Assembly: GCA_002331565.1 (NCBI GenBank)
Contig: DCZC01000177.1
Span: forward strand, 577-5,780
Length of the DNA: 5,204 nucleotides
Direction of reading: 5' to 3'
Source: Gemmatimonas sp. UBA2094
GTDB taxonomy: Bacteria > Gemmatimonadota > Gemmatimonadetes > Gemmatimonadales > Gemmatimonadaceae
Of this stretch, positions 4,661-5,204 are shown one piece after another; the stretch's first letter is position 1; each line of letters starts with the position of its first letter. A program made the position numbers and the translations under genes. The notes beneath the pieces are model-generated. The model worked only from the letters and a program-made list of their open reading frames with translations. It was not told the origin of the DNA and made no database searches.

Positions 4661-5204
4661 TGCCGCGAACAACCATGGCCGCGCTCCTGGCGTGCGTGCT
4701 GCTTGCGGCCTGTGATGCGACACCGCCGGCTGCCGACCCGACGTACGGGCTCGGGCAGACTCCGGCCGCGACGCGACTCGCGGCGATCGATATCGACGTG
4801 AACCCGAGCGGCGCCGGACTTCCCGAAGGACGCGGCACGGTCACCGATGGGGCAACGGTATACGCCGCCAAGTGTGCGTCGTGTCACGGCGCCAAGGGCG
4901 AGGGGATATCGCCCGTGCCGGCGCTCGTCGGACGTACGCCCGACGTGGGTTACGACTTCGCCCGCGCCGACCGGGCGCCGCGCACCATCGGCAACTATTG
5001 GCCATACGCCACCACGGTGTTCGACTACGTGCGTCGCGCGATGCCCCAAAGCGCCCCCGGTTCGCTCTCCGACACGGAGACGTACGCCGTGGTGGCGTGG
5101 TTGCTGCACGAGAACGGCATCATCGCGGCGAACGCCGAAATGAATGCCACGACGCTGCCGGCCGTGCAGATGCCCGCGCGTGGCATCTTCGTGCGCGACG
5201 ACCG
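4660..5204 (+). CDS. soxD: SoxD-type c-type cytochrome, predicted lipoprotein (3' end outside window)
   Basis: The frame is open for 181 codons and is cut by the right edge. The stop of soxC and this ATG share one base (TGATG), so the two are translationally coupled. The N-terminus is short and hydrophobic (MPRTTMAALLACVLLAAC) and ends in the lipobox LAAC, predicting lipidation at C18. After a YGLGQTPA / IDIDV segment typical of SoxD-like cytochromes comes the haem c site CASCH (C72, C75, H76); M128 in RRAMP is the likely distal haem ligand. The downstream TIGNYWPYATTVFDYVRRAMP, SLSDTETYAVVAWLL and VQMPARG segments fit the SoxD family. The role is to take electrons from the SoxC molybdenum centre and pass them to the respiratory chain. 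Classical SoxD has two haem domains; only one is visible, and a second past the edge cannot be excluded. Confidence 0.9.
   Translation, partial: MPRTTMAALLACVLLAACDATPPAADPTYGLGQTPAATRLAAIDIDVNPSGAGLPEGRGTVTDGATVYAAKCASCHGAKGEGISPVPALVGRTPDVGYDFARADRAPRTIGNYWPYATTVFDYVRRAMPQSAPGSLSDTETYAVVAWLLHENGIIAANAEMNATTLPAVQMPARGIFVRDD

Noticed and set aside
3506..4723. 405-codon minus-strand frame antisense to soxC
   Set aside because: His/Arg-rich shadow of a gene with clear SoxC motifs on the plus strand.

Overview
This is a GC-rich chromosomal stretch with long, tightly packed genes, several GTG starts and a Hanks-type Ser/Thr kinase of the RGGMG / HRDIKPDN style. Together with aerobic, periplasmic sulfur-oxidation genes, this suggests a free-living, aerobic, Gram-negative-type bacterium. 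Kinase sequences of this style make Gemmatimonadota my best guess, but that rests on general resemblance and not on a marker gene.

Layout, left to right. (1) Positions 1-426, minus strand: the N-terminal 142 codons of a secreted protein of unknown function, with a clear signal peptide; its 3' end lies outside the window. (2) Positions 443-2293, plus strand: a 616-aa Ser/Thr protein kinase with a complete catalytic core and a long, unusual C-terminal extension ending in Gly/Ala-rich hydrophobic segments and a proline-rich tail. The two genes are divergent with only 16 bp between their start codons, and those 16 bp carry the ribosome binding site of the minus-strand gene only. (3) Positions 2360-3265, plus strand: a pirin-family bicupin protein with all four expected metal ligands. 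The 66 bp in front of it holds a promoter-like pair of hexamers inside an imperfect inverted repeat. A strong hairpin starts directly after its stop codon. (4) Positions 3395-4660 and 4660 to the right edge, plus strand: a SoxCD-type pair, namely a Tat-exported molybdenum sulfite/sulfane dehydrogenase subunit and a c-type cytochrome that overlaps it by one base and is cut by the window end. They follow a perfect TATAAT box that has no recognisable -35 but has an 11-bp palindrome where the -35 should be.

How the genes fit together. SoxC should deliver electrons from sulfur oxidation to the cytochrome SoxD in the periplasm. Here SoxD carries a lipobox, so the complex is predicted to be anchored to a membrane. 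None of soxXYZAB is visible, so the pair may work as a stand-alone sulfite dehydrogenase or with Sox proteins encoded elsewhere. The pirin gene is probably a separate transcription unit, and any functional link to its neighbours is only positional. The kinase and the divergent secreted protein may be co-regulated because each gene's upstream region lies inside the other gene.

I see no tRNA, rRNA, mobile element, CRISPR array or attachment site. No stretch longer than about 130 bases lacks a gene.
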